From contig CAMWPM010000024.1 of NCBI GenBank assembly GCA_947176235.1, positions 1 to 33,999 on the forward strand: a stretch of 33,999 bases of DNA. The letters run 5' to 3'. Positions 16,884-25,752 of this stretch are shown here, piece after piece; within the stretch, counting starts at the first letter, position 1; every line of letters starts with the position of its first letter. Under the pieces are notes generated by a model. It had not been told where the DNA came from. It searched no databases and saw only the letters and a list, made by a program, of their open reading frames with translations. The stretch is from an uncultured Bacteroidales bacterium (GTDB lineage Bacteria; Bacteroidota; Bacteroidia; Bacteroidales; Muribaculaceae). A program made the translations under genes and the position numbers.

Positions 16884-18719
16884 TCATGCCTTGGATTGTT
16901 CTCCGGCAGGACGGTGCAGTCCCTCGTGGACAATTCGGGCTTTGGCAGGTCCCACCACTTCGGCTATTGCGTCGAGCGTGGCTTCCCGGATTCGCTTCAC
17001 GCTCTTGAAATGCTTGATGAGCGTGGCGGCGGTCACCTCGCCGATTCCTTTTATGCCGTCAAGCTCGCTCACCACCTGTGATTTGCTGCGGCGGTTGCGG
17101 TGGTGGGTTATTCCGAAGCGGTGTGCCTCGTCGCGGAGTTGCTGCACCACCCTGAGTGACTCTGAATTTTTGTCGATATAGAGAGGCACACTGTCGCCGG
17201 GAAAATAGATTTCTTCAAGTCGCTTGGCTATTCCCACCACGGCGATTTTCCCTCGCAGCCCGATCTCTTCGAGAGCCTCCACCGCCGACGACAGCTGACC
17301 TTTGCCTCCGTCCACCACGATAAGTTGCGGCAATCCCTCCCCCTCCTGCATCAGCCTCGTGTAGCGGCGCGTCAGCACTTCCTTCATCGAGGCGAAATCG
17401 TCCGGACCCTCTACGGTCTTGATGTTGAAGTGTCGGTAATCGCGTTTGCATGGCTTTGCGTTGCGGAACACCACACACGACGCCACTGGGTTCGTGCCCT
17501 GTGTGTTTGAATTGTCGAAGCACTCGATATGCCGTGGAAGTTCCGTCAGGCGGAAGTCGGATTTCATGCGTTCGAGCGTTCGCTCAAGGCGCTTTTCGGG
17601 ATTGCTTTTCTCCATCTGCTTCAAGGCATCGATCTTATGCTGTCGGGCGTTTCGGGTCGACACGTCGAGAAGCTTTGCCTTATCGCCTCGCTGAGGCACG
17701 ATGAATTTCACCCCCGGCATATCCACGTCGGGGATGACCGGAACGATTACCTCGTCATACGTCACGTCGAGCGACTCCTTGATCTCCTGCATGGCATAGA
17801 CGAGCATTTCTTCGGTGGTTTCATCCAGTCGGCGCTTGTACTGAAGCGTGACGCTTTTCACCACGGCGCCGCACCTCACGTGCATGTAGTTGACGTAGAC
17901 GTCACGGTCGTCATCCTCGATGCCGAACACGTCGATGTCCTCGATCGTCTGGCTCACGATTACGCTCTTCGCGCGGTATCGCTCCACAAGTTTGTACTGC
18001 TCCTTGAGTTCCTGTGCCTCCTCAAACCGTAGTTGCTCGCTCAGGCGCTCCATCTCGGAGCGGAGATAGTCCATCAGCTGCTGTGTGTCACCCCGCAGAA
18101 TCTGCATTATGCGGTCGACGTAGGTGCGGTACTCTTCGGGCGAGATCATCCCCCTGCAGCAGCCTTTGCATCGTTTCATGTGGTATTCGAGGCAGAGTCT
18201 CCCCTTTCCCCGCGCCACCGATTCCGGTGTGATTGGCACCCTGCAGGTGCGTATCGGGAAAAGTTCGCCGAGCAGTCCGATCACTGTCCGCGCCACTGCC
18301 GTGTTGGTGTACGGACCGAAATATTTAGCTCCGTTCTTCAGCTTGTTGTGTGTCATGAACACTCGCGGATAGAGTTCGTTGGTCACGCATATCCACGGAT
18401 AGCTCTTGTCGTCTTTCAGCAACACGTTGTAGCGTGGCTGATATTCCTTGATCATCGAGCTCTCCAGATTCAGTGCATCCTGCTCGGTTGGCACGACTAT
18501 GTACTTCATGTCGGCGATGGCGCGCACGAGCAGATTGGTGCGGAGCCGGTCGTGTGTGCGGTTGAAGTAGGACGACACACGCCTTTTAAGATTCTTTGCC
18601 TTCCCGACATAAATCACGGTACCCTCGGCGTCAAAGTACATGTAGACGCCGGGGGTATCGGGTAGGATCGAAATCTTTTCCTTTAGTTCTTCCGATTTCT
18701 TTTCGAGATGTTTTGCCAC
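16884..18719 (-). CDS. uvrC: UvrABC system protein C, excision endonuclease
   Basis: This is the nuclease subunit of nucleotide excision repair, making both incisions around UvrB-bound lesions. The N-terminal GIY-YIG domain is visible as DTPGVYMYFD and VIYVGKAKNLKRRV (22-48). A four-cysteine cluster follows (RLCLEYHMKRCKGCCRG), then a UVR UvrB-binding coiled coil (SEQLRFEEAQELKEQY), an RNase H-like domain with ECFDNSNTQGTNPVASCVVF and VVDGGKGQ, and a C-terminal tandem HhH (LDGIKGIGEVTAATLIKHF). Length 611 is normal. No ATG precedes the domain, so GTG at 18719 is the likely start. It begins 28 bp after apt. Confidence 0.96.
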   Translation of the reverse strand: MAKHLEKKSEELKEKISILPDTPGVYMYFDAEGTVIYVGKAKNLKRRVSSYFNRTHDRLRTNLLVRAIADMKYIVVPTEQDALNLESSMIKEYQPRYNVLLKDDKSYPWICVTNELYPRVFMTHNKLKNGAKYFGPYTNTAVARTVIGLLGELFPIRTCRVPITPESVARGKGRLCLEYHMKRCKGCCRGMISPEEYRTYVDRIMQILRGDTQQLMDYLRSEMERLSEQLRFEEAQELKEQYKLVERYRAKSVIVSQTIEDIDVFGIEDDDRDVYVNYMHVRCGAVVKSVTLQYKRRLDETTEEMLVYAMQEIKESLDVTYDEVIVPVIPDVDMPGVKFIVPQRGDKAKLLDVSTRNARQHKIDALKQMEKSNPEKRLERTLERMKSDFRLTELPRHIECFDNSNTQGTNPVASCVVFRNAKPCKRDYRHFNIKTVEGPDDFASMKEVLTRRYTRLMQEGEGLPQLIVVDGGKGQLSSAVEALEEIGLRGKIAVVGIAKRLEEIYFPGDSVPLYIDKNSESLRVVQQLRDEAHRFGITHHRNRRSKSQVVSELDGIKGIGEVTAATLIKHFKSVKRIREATLDAIAEVVGPAKARIVHEGLHRPAGEQSKA

Positions 18720-18747
18720 GAATGTTGAGAGAGGTTTTTTGTCTGTG

Positions 18748-19266
18748 TCAGTATGTGATCAGCGATGTCACTTCCACATCAGCGGGCAGATGCTCACGTC
18801 CGCCGAGTGCCGATAGTTCGATGATAAAGTTGACATAGATTTTTTTCGGATTCATTGATTTCACGAGCTCGAAAGCCGCAGCCATTGTGCCCCCGGTGGC
18901 GAGCACGTCATCATGAATCACCACGATGTCGTCGGGAGTGATGGCATCACGGTGCATTTCGATAGTGTCCGTGCCGTACTCCTTATTATAGGTCACTTTG
19001 ATCGTGTCGGCAGGCAGTTTGCCCGGTTTGCGGGCGGGCACAAATCCGGCTCCAAGTTCGAATGCCAGGATCGAACCGCCGATGAATCCGCGCGACTCGA
19101 TGCCCACCACTTTCGTCACACCCTTGTCACGATAGATCTGCGACAGATCCCATCCTATGATGTGGAGGGCACGGGGATCTTTGAAAACAGTGGTCAGATC
19201 CTTAAACACTACTCCCTTCTGAGGGAAATCAACCACGTCACGGATACGTTTTTTAATGTATTCCAT
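18748..19266 (-). CDS. apt: Adenine phosphoribosyltransferase
   Basis: Salvages adenine to AMP using PRPP in the cytoplasm. The 172-residue protein has the family order: N-terminal IRDVVDFPQKGVVFKDLTTV, the flexible-loop region RKPGKLPADTIKVTYNKEYG, and the PRPP-binding motif VVIHDDVLATGGTMAAAFEL. Length is typical. Start is ATG at 19266. uvrC follows after 28 bp, so the two are likely co-transcribed. A parS-like site lies about 120 bp upstream. Confidence 0.96.
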   Translation of the reverse strand: MEYIKKRIRDVVDFPQKGVVFKDLTTVFKDPRALHIIGWDLSQIYRDKGVTKVVGIESRGFIGGSILAFELGAGFVPARKPGKLPADTIKVTYNKEYGTDTIEMHRDAITPDDIVVIHDDVLATGGTMAAAFELVKSMNPKKIYVNFIIELSALGGREHLPADVEVTSLITY

Positions 19267-19385
19267 TTTCTCTGTTTTGATGATTATTGTTATTTCTTTT
19301 ATTTAGTTTCGCTCTTTTCCCCGGACAGCCGGTACAGATCAAGCATTATTCCCATCATTACCGATATTTTTTTCAGCATGCCAAT

Positions 19386-19401
19386 TGTTCCACGTGAAAC
19401 A
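19386..19401. other. parS-type centromere site (ParB binding)
   Basis: The 16 bases TGTTCCACGTGAAACA match the broadly conserved bacterial parS consensus TGTTnCACGTGAAACA at every defined position. The site lies in the mnmG-apt gap, 33 bp downstream of the mnmG stop. parS sites are ParB nucleation points in chromosome segregation and usually cluster near the origin; mnmG is itself an origin-proximal gene in many bacteria. No parA, parB, dnaA or DnaA-box cluster is seen in this window. Confidence 0.85.
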
Positions 19402-19433
19402 TTTTATACATAACAGTCTGATAAACTCATATA

Positions 19434-21311
19434 TCAACGTCCCAACAGTAAAAGTAGAATATTGACATCTGCCGGTGAGACGCCCGGGATTCTGCTCGCC
19501 TGCCCCACTGTGGTCGGACGAATTTTAGTAAGTTTCTGTCGGGCCTCAGTTGAGAGAGCACTGATCGAACTGTAATCGAAATTGTCACTTAGTCTGACAT
19601 TCTCAAGCCGTTGGAGTTTGTCGGCAATCTGCCGCTCCCGCTCGATATATCCCTGATATTTGATACGTACTTCGGCAGCTTCGATTATTTCGTCACGGCG
19701 ATTCTCCGGCATTTCATCAAGCAGACTGCGGAGAGCATCGATTTGCTCTGCAAGCATGATAATGTTGAGCATCGGACGGACAACGAGGTCACGGAGCTTT
19801 ACTCCCTGCTTGAGCGCAGACTCTCCTATGCTTTCCAGCCATGGATTTATGCGGTCGGCTCTTACCGACATTTCATTTATGAACGCAATCAGGCGGTCTC
19901 GCCATTCACGTTTCTCTTCCAAGGCTCTCAGCCGTTCTTCGCTCACGAGTCCGTAACGGGCGGCTATCGGGGTCAGACGCATATCGGCGTCATCCTGTCT
20001 GAGCAGGATTCTGTACTCCGCGCGGGAAGTGAACATACGATAAGGCTCATCCACGCCTTTTGTCACAAGATCGTCGATCAGCACTCCGATGTAGGCCTCA
20101 TCTCTTCCGAGGATCAGAGGCTCATGACCCTGCGATTTTAGTGCCGCATTTGCACCGGCTACAAGCCCCTGTCCTGCCGCTTCCTCGTAGCCTGTTGTCC
20201 CGTTGATCTGTCCGGCGAAATAAAGTCCGGGGATTAGCTTGGTCTCAAGGGTATGTCTAAGCTGGGTCGGATCAAAAAAATCGTATTCGATGGCATAGCC
20301 CGGGCGGTAGATCGCCACATTCTTCAAGGCGGGTATTGTCTGCAACGCCTCAAGCTGAATGTCGAGCGGCAGTGATGAGGAAAATCCGTTCAGATAGTAT
20401 TCCTGCGTATCCTCCCCTTCGGGCTCAAGGTAAAGCTGGTGTTCGTTTTTATCTGCGAACGTCACGATCTTCGTCTCGATGCTCGGGCAGTAACGCGGTC
20501 CGATACTCTGGATCTGTCCGTTGTAGAGCGGAGAATCTGGCAATCCTCGGCGGAGCACATCATGTGTCTCGGGATTGGTCCACACGCTGTAGCAGCGGCG
20601 CTGTCCGAGTTTACGTGTGATGTCGGGGTTATAGGAGAATTTGTGAAAATCGGTCTCGCCGTCCTGTGGGGTAGTCAGTGACCAGTCCACACTTCTGCCG
20701 TCGATTCTGACAGGCGTACCTGTCTTCATCCTGTCCGTTTTGAATCCAAGCTCGGCAAGCTGTTCGGTCAGACCGCTCGATGCGGGTTCCGATATTCTCC
20801 CGCCCTTCATCTTCACGCGTCCGACATGCATCAGTCCGTTAAGGAATGTTCCGTTGGTGAGCACCACGGCTTTGGCGCGGAAAGTGACACCCATTGCGGT
20901 CCTCACGCCCCGGCATTCACCGTCCTCCACCACAATCTCTTTTACGTCGTCTTGCCAGAGCTGAAGGTTGGGTGTATTCTCAAGGCGTCGGCGCCATTCC
21001 GCTGAAAATTTCATACGGTCACTCTGCGCACGCGGACTCCACATGGCTGGTCCTTTGGAGCGGTTGAGCATCCTGAACTGTATGGCGGTCAGGTCGGTCA
21101 CTTCACCCATCTGCCCTCCTAAAGCATCTATTTCTCTGACTATCTGACCCTTGGCTATCCCTCCCACTGCAGGGTTACAGCTCATCTGGGCTATCTTGTT
21201 GAGATCTAACGTTATAAGCAGAGTAGATGCGCCGAGGCGGGCTGCAGCCGAGGCAGCCTCACAGCCGGCGTGTCCGGCTCCCACTACTATTACGTCGTAG
21301 TCAAATTTCAT
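19434..21311 (-). CDS. mnmG: tRNA uridine 5-carboxymethylaminomethyl modification enzyme, FAD subunit
   Basis: With MnmE it modifies wobble U34 of certain tRNAs. The N-terminal FAD-binding Rossmann motif is VIVVGAGHAGCEAA, followed by the family signatures CNPAVGGIAKGQIVREIDALGG and YCPSIETKIVTFADK. The C-terminal helical tRNA/MnmE-binding region ends with VGQASRIPGVSPADVNILLL. The ATG at 21311 gives the expected MKFDYDVIVVG start at 625 residues; an earlier TTG at 21323 is less likely. It lies downstream of ybeY on the same strand. Confidence 0.96.
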   Translation of the reverse strand: MKFDYDVIVVGAGHAGCEAASAAARLGASTLLITLDLNKIAQMSCNPAVGGIAKGQIVREIDALGGQMGEVTDLTAIQFRMLNRSKGPAMWSPRAQSDRMKFSAEWRRRLENTPNLQLWQDDVKEIVVEDGECRGVRTAMGVTFRAKAVVLTNGTFLNGLMHVGRVKMKGGRISEPASSGLTEQLAELGFKTDRMKTGTPVRIDGRSVDWSLTTPQDGETDFHKFSYNPDITRKLGQRRCYSVWTNPETHDVLRRGLPDSPLYNGQIQSIGPRYCPSIETKIVTFADKNEHQLYLEPEGEDTQEYYLNGFSSSLPLDIQLEALQTIPALKNVAIYRPGYAIEYDFFDPTQLRHTLETKLIPGLYFAGQINGTTGYEEAAGQGLVAGANAALKSQGHEPLILGRDEAYIGVLIDDLVTKGVDEPYRMFTSRAEYRILLRQDDADMRLTPIAARYGLVSEERLRALEEKREWRDRLIAFINEMSVRADRINPWLESIGESALKQGVKLRDLVVRPMLNIIMLAEQIDALRSLLDEMPENRRDEIIEAAEVRIKYQGYIERERQIADKLQRLENVRLSDNFDYSSISALSTEARQKLTKIRPTTVGQASRIPGVSPADVNILLLLLGR

Positions 21312-21350
21312 TGTTATCTTCAATATAATGCTTGTTGCGATATGCCTGAT

Positions 21351-21373
21351 ATGTTAACTTACGTAGTTAACAT
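21351..21373. repeat. Perfect 9-bp inverted repeat between ybeY and mnmG
   Basis: ATGTTAACT (21351-21359) and AGTTAACAT (21365-21373) flank TACGT. The site is 14 bp beyond the ybeY stop and about 40 bp before the mnmG start. No T-run follows, so it looks more like a dyad binding site than a terminator. Confidence 0.5.
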
Positions 21374-21386
21374 TAATATTGACTAT

Positions 21387-21845
21387 TCAGATTATCAGAA
21401 TCTTTCTTTCGTCTACGCCACATTCATCCAGCATCGCCAGGGCGGCGTTCTCATGAGCTTCCATAATCTCGCGTTCACCGGAACCCTTGTCATTTATCCC
21501 GCACAGATGCAGCACGCCATGAATCACTACGCGGAGAAATTCTCTCGCTTCCGTGGCACCGATCATTTCGGCGTTGCTCCTGACAGTGTCGAGCGATATA
21601 TACATATCGCCTCTCACCACTTTTCCTCTCGACTCATCGAAAGTGATGATGTCGGTGAAGTAATCGTGATTCAGAAACTGTCGGTTCACTTCAAGGATTC
21701 GCGGGTCGTCACAAAATATGTAGGTAAGGTCACCGGTCAGCCTGTTGTGGGTTGCCGCAACCTTTTCTATCCATCGCCCGATAGCCTCATAGTCGGCTTC
21801 AGGCAATTTCACATTTTCAGTGAGCCATTGAATTTCTCCTAACAT
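21387..21845 (-). CDS. ybeY: Endoribonuclease YbeY (rRNA maturation and ribosome quality control)
   Basis: A zinc-dependent RNase of the UPF0054 family. The metal motif region is VVIHGVLHLCGINDKG, giving H109 and H113. The usual third histidine (HGxLHLxGYDH) is replaced by Asp119, a substitution I associate with Bacteroidetes members; Asp can still bind metal. Upstream blocks FLNHDYFTDIITFD and GDMYISLDTVRSNA are typical. The 152-residue length is normal. Start is ATG at 21845; mnmG follows after about 75 bp. Confidence 0.93.
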   Translation of the reverse strand: MLGEIQWLTENVKLPEADYEAIGRWIEKVAATHNRLTGDLTYIFCDDPRILEVNRQFLNHDYFTDIITFDESRGKVVRGDMYISLDTVRSNAEMIGATEAREFLRVVIHGVLHLCGINDKGSGEREIMEAHENAALAMLDECGVDERKILII

Positions 21846-21960
21846 GTCGGTCTATGTTTCTTTGCAATCTACAAATTTAATAATTAATTCCGTTTTATCC
21901 AACCGCTCCATCGATTCACATATTTTCACAATTCTATCCACTCATTAACAAAATGAGCAC

Positions 21961-21990
21961 AAAAAAAGCGTGCAACTGTACGCGCACGCT
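21961..21990 (-). terminator. Rho-independent terminator downstream of the PfkB kinase gene
   Basis: The stem AGCGTGC (21967-21973) with GCACGCT (21984-21990) encloses a 10-nt loop. On the minus strand it is followed by a run of seven T. It lies about 135 bp past the kinase stop in the 279-bp gap before ybeY, which otherwise shows nothing recognisable. Confidence 0.8.
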
Positions 21991-22124
21991 GAAATATCGA
22001 AATCTCAGTAAGCCAAATTTCAGGGTAGCAGCATAATTTACAACACTTTATGCACGATTTGGTGCGTTATTGACAAATTGTCAACTGGAACGTCTAAGAC
22101 TGTTAAAAAACTCCCCTACCCCTG

Positions 22125-23021
22125 TCAGGCTTGGCTTTTTCCTTCTATCACGTCAATCACATCCTGTTCGGTTCCATTGAACGGTCCTGACGCGCCCAAC
22201 TTGATCGTACACATGGCAGCCGCGAATTTTCCCGCATCCTCATAGTCTGCACCCCTGGCACGCTTATAAAGATATCCTGTCATATATGTGTCGCCACAAC
22301 CGGTCGCATCCACCACGTCATCCGGCTTGTAAGCCGGTATATCATAGAATTTACCGTCAGCGTAGATAATCGACCCCATGTCGCCGAGCGTCAGAAGCAC
22401 CTCTTTCACGCCCCAGCTTGCAAGAATCTTCGCCGCCTTCCGCGGATCGGTCTCCCCCGTCAGCACCTCCATCTCTTTCTCGTTGGCTTTTAGAATGTCG
22501 ATGTACTTGAGCATCTCCAGTTTGTCGGGCCAGTCAGTATGATTCACCTGCTCACCCACCACCTCTCTGAGGTAACCCTGAGCGTCCACCGAAAGTCTGC
22601 CCTTACCTGACAGATACTTCACCACCTCCGGTGAAAAATCGTCGGCAAGCAGGGTGCCGAGATGAAACACCTTCGCTTCAACATCCTCCAGACCCTCCTT
22701 ACTGAACGGAGCCGCCTTGGCAAGTACACGCTGTGTGCGGTTGTTCTGATTTTCGCCATACTTATTCTCGAAGTACACCGAACGTTCGCTCGGCAGAACC
22801 TTAACGTCGATTCCCTTCGCACGTATATCTTCCACGGCTTTCATCTCGCTTTCGGCAAGTGAAGTTACCAGACAGAAATTGCTGTGGTCAAGATTGCTCA
22901 TGCCATGTGCGAAATAAAACGCTGTACCGCCGGGCATATACACGGTATGTCGCGGGGTAATTATCTTATCGAGCGTGATATGACCCACGCAGCAGATGTC
23001 GCATTTTTCGTTATCCTTCAT
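22125..23021 (-). CDS. PfkB-family carbohydrate or nucleoside kinase
   Basis: The protein has 298 residues. The N-terminal part is CDICCVGHITLDKIITPRHT then YMPGGTAFYFAHG, the sugar-binding GG region. The ATP/catalytic signature is DDVVDATGCGDTYMTGYLY, the PfkB DTxGxGD pattern with Asp as catalytic base. NEKEMEVLTGE and VLLTLGDMGS are also typical. The substrate cannot be assigned; ribokinase-, adenosine kinase- and inositol kinase-like activities are all possible. The ATG at 23021 is chosen because the domain begins right after it; an upstream start at 23069 would run through the -7 element at 23067-23074. Confidence 0.85.
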   Translation of the reverse strand: MKDNEKCDICCVGHITLDKIITPRHTVYMPGGTAFYFAHGMSNLDHSNFCLVTSLAESEMKAVEDIRAKGIDVKVLPSERSVYFENKYGENQNNRTQRVLAKAAPFSKEGLEDVEAKVFHLGTLLADDFSPEVVKYLSGKGRLSVDAQGYLREVVGEQVNHTDWPDKLEMLKYIDILKANEKEMEVLTGETDPRKAAKILASWGVKEVLLTLGDMGSIIYADGKFYDIPAYKPDDVVDATGCGDTYMTGYLYKRARGADYEDAGKFAAAMCTIKLGASGPFNGTEQDVIDVIEGKSQA

Positions 23022-23066
23022 TATCTTTAATACTACCAGATGAAGTGTTAAAATTTGAAAACGATG

Positions 23067-23074
23067 CAAAATTA
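23067..23074 (-). promoter_or_regulatory. -7 element of the PfkB kinase promoter
   Basis: The minus strand reads TAATTTTG (TAnnTTTG), predicting a start about 40 nt upstream of the kinase ATG. No exact TTTG at -33. Confidence 0.4.
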
Positions 23075-23113
23075 CACAAATTCAGTAAAAAAACACTCAT
23101 CTCATCACTGCAT

Positions 23114-23146
23114 TTTGGGATTATTCTGCTTTTTTATTTATTTTTG
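23114..23146 (+). promoter_or_regulatory. Consensus promoter of the surface-glycan operon
   Basis: TTTG (23114-23117), 21 bp, then TATTTTTG (23139-23146). This matches the Bacteroidetes consensus. The -7 box ends 7 bp before the ATG at 23154, so the transcript would have a very short leader or none. Confidence 0.65.
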
Positions 23147-23153
23147 CACCGTT

Positions 23154-23888
23154 ATGGACAGAGACTCATCTAAAATCAGCGTTCATGTCATCACTCCCGT
23201 GAAGGATTCGATCGAATCCACCCTCCTCACCGTCGATGCTATCCTTGCTTCGGCGCCGGGAGTTGACTTCACGTTCACTATATTCAACGACAACTCCACA
23301 CCCGAAAACACGGCTCGTCTCACCGCCCTCGCTCGGGAAAAAAAATTTTCACTCGTCAACATCTCCGAACTGACCGACCATCCCTCCCCCAATTATCTTC
23401 TCGTGCTTCGCCTCTGCCGCAAGCGCGCTCTGGAAGCGGGAGTGCCGCTCCTCATTGTCGAGAGCGACGTAATCGTTGCCCCCGACACTATTCCATCCCT
23501 CGTCGAGATCTCCCGACGCCTCCCCAAATGCGGGATAGCGGCTGCCGTAACAGTCGACGACTGCGGCGAGATCAACTATCCCTACGCCTTCGCCCGCAAG
23601 CTTCCGAAAGGTATCGTCGAAGTCAACAAGCACTGCTCCTTCTGTTGCTCTCTCCTCACCCCCGCACTCCTCCGCGCAGTCGACTTTGACACGCTCGACC
23701 CAGAAAAGCACTGGCACGACGTCACAATCTCCCACCGTTCTCTCCAGGCAGAATTGCGCAACTACCTCTTCACCGCATTCCCTGTCATCCACCGCCCCCA
23801 CGCTTCCCGACCCTGGAAGCAGCTAAAGTACAAGAATCCGTTGAAATACTATTGGATTAAATACACCAAAGGATTTGACAAAATATGA
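23154..23888 (+). CDS. GT2-like glycosyltransferase
   Basis: The protein has 244 residues with a GT-A-type N-terminus: ISVHVITPVKDSIESTLLTVDAIL, then FTFTIFNDNSTPENTARL. The acidic metal-binding region is PLLIVESDVIVAPDTIPSLVEI. The C-terminus is basic (RPWKQLKYKNPLKYYWIKY). The ATG at 23154 is preferred because a consensus promoter lies immediately before it; a longer reading from 23055 would add a spurious hydrophobic segment. The stop overlaps the next start as ATGA. By context it probably acts in lipopolysaccharide core or related glycan assembly at the cytoplasmic face of the inner membrane. Confidence 0.75.
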   Translation: MDRDSSKISVHVITPVKDSIESTLLTVDAILASAPGVDFTFTIFNDNSTPENTARLTALAREKKFSLVNISELTDHPSPNYLLVLRLCRKRALEAGVPLLIVESDVIVAPDTIPSLVEISRRLPKCGIAAAVTVDDCGEINYPYAFARKLPKGIVEVNKHCSFCCSLLTPALLRAVDFDTLDPEKHWHDVTISHRSLQAELRNYLFTAFPVIHRPHASRPWKQLKYKNPLKYYWIKYTKGFDKI

Positions 23889-24637
23889 TCATAAAGCCCT
23901 ACAATTATAAATTCACGGTCAATCCGCAGTTCGAATCCCTCATGCCGTTCATCAAGTCACTGCCCGCCAGGTGGTTTGACGACGAAGGCGACATAATATA
24001 TTTCGGGCGTAATGAGCTGCGCCGCTTCACCCACGACGGCTACGACCTCGTGGTGAAAGGATTTGGCAAACCCAATATCATCAATCGGTTCGTCTACGGC
24101 AACCTGCGCCGATTCAAGGGACAGCGCTCCTTCGACTACGCCATGGCATATACCCGTGCCGGAATCCCCACTCCCGCTCCCGTTGCCTGCATCAACTGCC
24201 GCTACGTACCCCGCGAGCTCTACGAGGACTATTACATATCCCTCGCATCCCGGTGCCGGCACACCTACGCCGACCTCTTTCTTCCCGAAAATGCCGACGC
24301 CATCCCCGCCGTAATGAAGGCTGTGGCTGAAGTCACCGCCCGCATCCACTCCGCCGGATTCCGCCACCTCGACTACGGCAGAGGCAACATCCTCTGGTCT
24401 CTCCACCCCGACGGATCTGCCGAAATCGACATCGTCGACGTCAACCGTCAGCGCCTCGGTGCGGTCGGGCTCCATGACGCATGCCGCAACCTCGAGCGAC
24501 TCCCCATGACGCCCGAAATGCGCCATATTTTCGCCACCACCTACGCTCCTCTGCGCGGATTCGACCCCGCCGAAGTCGAGCGCCTGATGGAGCGCTACCG
24601 AGCATCTCAGCCCGGCAAAATCGACAACCTGTATTGA
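23885..24637 (+). CDS. Kdo/WaaP-type lipopolysaccharide kinase-like protein
   Basis: The protein has 250 residues with a minimal protein-kinase-like fold. Visible parts are the nucleotide-loop lysine region YDLVVKGFGKPN, the catalytic loop GFRHLDYGRGNILW (HxDxxxxN) and the metal-binding IDIVDVNR. This arrangement matches the Kdo kinase/WaaP/InaA family, which phosphorylates inner-core sugars of lipopolysaccharide. It is coupled by an ATGA overlap to the GT2-like gene before it, and a GT2 gene follows 22 bp later, which supports a role in surface glycan or lipid A-core synthesis. The exact acceptor is unknown. Confidence 0.8.
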   Translation: MIIKPYNYKFTVNPQFESLMPFIKSLPARWFDDEGDIIYFGRNELRRFTHDGYDLVVKGFGKPNIINRFVYGNLRRFKGQRSFDYAMAYTRAGIPTPAPVACINCRYVPRELYEDYYISLASRCRHTYADLFLPENADAIPAVMKAVAEVTARIHSAGFRHLDYGRGNILWSLHPDGSAEIDIVDVNRQRLGAVGLHDACRNLERLPMTPEMRHIFATTYAPLRGFDPAEVERLMERYRASQPGKIDNLY

Positions 24638-24659
24638 CTTATTCCCCACCCACGCATTT

Positions 24660-25577
24660 ATGAAAATTGTCGCTGTCGTTGTCACCTACAACCGGCTCAC
24701 CCTCCTCAAACGCACTATTCCTGCCGTACTTGCCAATCCGGGCGTCAACACCCTAATCGTAGTCAACAACGGCTCCACCGACGGCACTTCCGAATGGCTT
24801 CGCACCATCATCCCCCGCGAGCCGCGCCTACGAGTCATCACACAGGAAAACGTCGGCGGTGCCGGAGGATTCCACACCGGCATCCGCGAGGCAGAGACAA
24901 TGCAGCCCGACTGGGTGTGGTGCATGGACGACGACGTGTTCCCTCGCCCCGACTGCCTGGAGCAGATGCTCGCGGCTGCAGCGGGCGATCACTCTGTCGG
25001 CATCATTTCACCCCGCCGCCTCGTCGACGGCAAAGTATTCACCACCGAATTCCTCAGCTTCGACTTCTCCAATCCGTTCGCATCCACCTATCAGGGACGC
25101 CTCTCACGGAGCAAGACGCCCGTCGACACACCCACATTCATCTCCGGAGCCGCATTCGAGGGATTGTGCATCCGCACCGAAGTCATCCACCGCATCGGGC
25201 TCCCCCGCCCCGACCTCTTCATCTTCTGCGACGACACCGACTATTGCTACCGCACCCTCCTTGCCGGATTCCGCATCCTCTACGTCCCCGCAGCCATCAT
25301 GGACAAACAGCCATTCTTCACCGACGACAACTGGGCTGTCCGCAACGTCAAGAAAAAGTGGAAACGCTTCTACCAGGTGCGCAACTCTTCATTCCTCAAT
25401 CACACCTACGGCCGCAACGCCGCCGTCCGTCATCTCCGCGGTTTCAACTACGTGGCAGGCTACATCATCACCGCAGCCCTCACCGCACCATTCTCACGCG
25501 CCTGGTCCTACTCCGACATCCCCCGTCTCTGGCGCGCCTACACCGACGGCATCCGTCATCGCCTCGGCAAATACTGA
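24660..25577 (+). CDS. Family 2 glycosyltransferase
   Basis: The protein has 305 residues. It has the GT-A start IVAVVVTYNRLTLLKRTIPAVL, NNGSTDGTSEWL, NVGGAGGFHTGIREA, and the metal-binding triad in WVWCMDDDVFPRPDCLEQML. The GGAGGFHTG block and the later DLFIFCDDTDYCYR are typical of galactofuranosyl- or rhamnosyl-type GT2 enzymes; the donor sugar is not certain. It is the third gene of the plus-strand glycan operon. Codons are strongly C-ending like the neighbours, so it looks native. Confidence 0.88.
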   Translation: MKIVAVVVTYNRLTLLKRTIPAVLANPGVNTLIVVNNGSTDGTSEWLRTIIPREPRLRVITQENVGGAGGFHTGIREAETMQPDWVWCMDDDVFPRPDCLEQMLAAAAGDHSVGIISPRRLVDGKVFTTEFLSFDFSNPFASTYQGRLSRSKTPVDTPTFISGAAFEGLCIRTEVIHRIGLPRPDLFIFCDDTDYCYRTLLAGFRILYVPAAIMDKQPFFTDDNWAVRNVKKKWKRFYQVRNSSFLNHTYGRNAAVRHLRGFNYVAGYIITAALTAPFSRAWSYSDIPRLWRAYTDGIRHRLGKY

Positions 25578-25752
25578 TCTTTCATCCCGCTCACAGCAAT
25601 CGCCCGCTTCCGGGAGCACACATGTGAACCCTTTCCTTTCCCGACGCGTTAATAAAGTGAAGCGTGGTAGGCGTGCTTACACACTATCGTCATGCCCTGC
25701 CTCCACCGGAAGTTCATCATATCATTCACCCTTTTTTTAACCCGTCATCCCC

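Noticed and set aside
21351-21373. Possible dif/Xer site
   Set aside because: The dyad has a 5-bp centre and 9-bp arms, not the 11-6-11 layout, and lacks the typical dif right arm.
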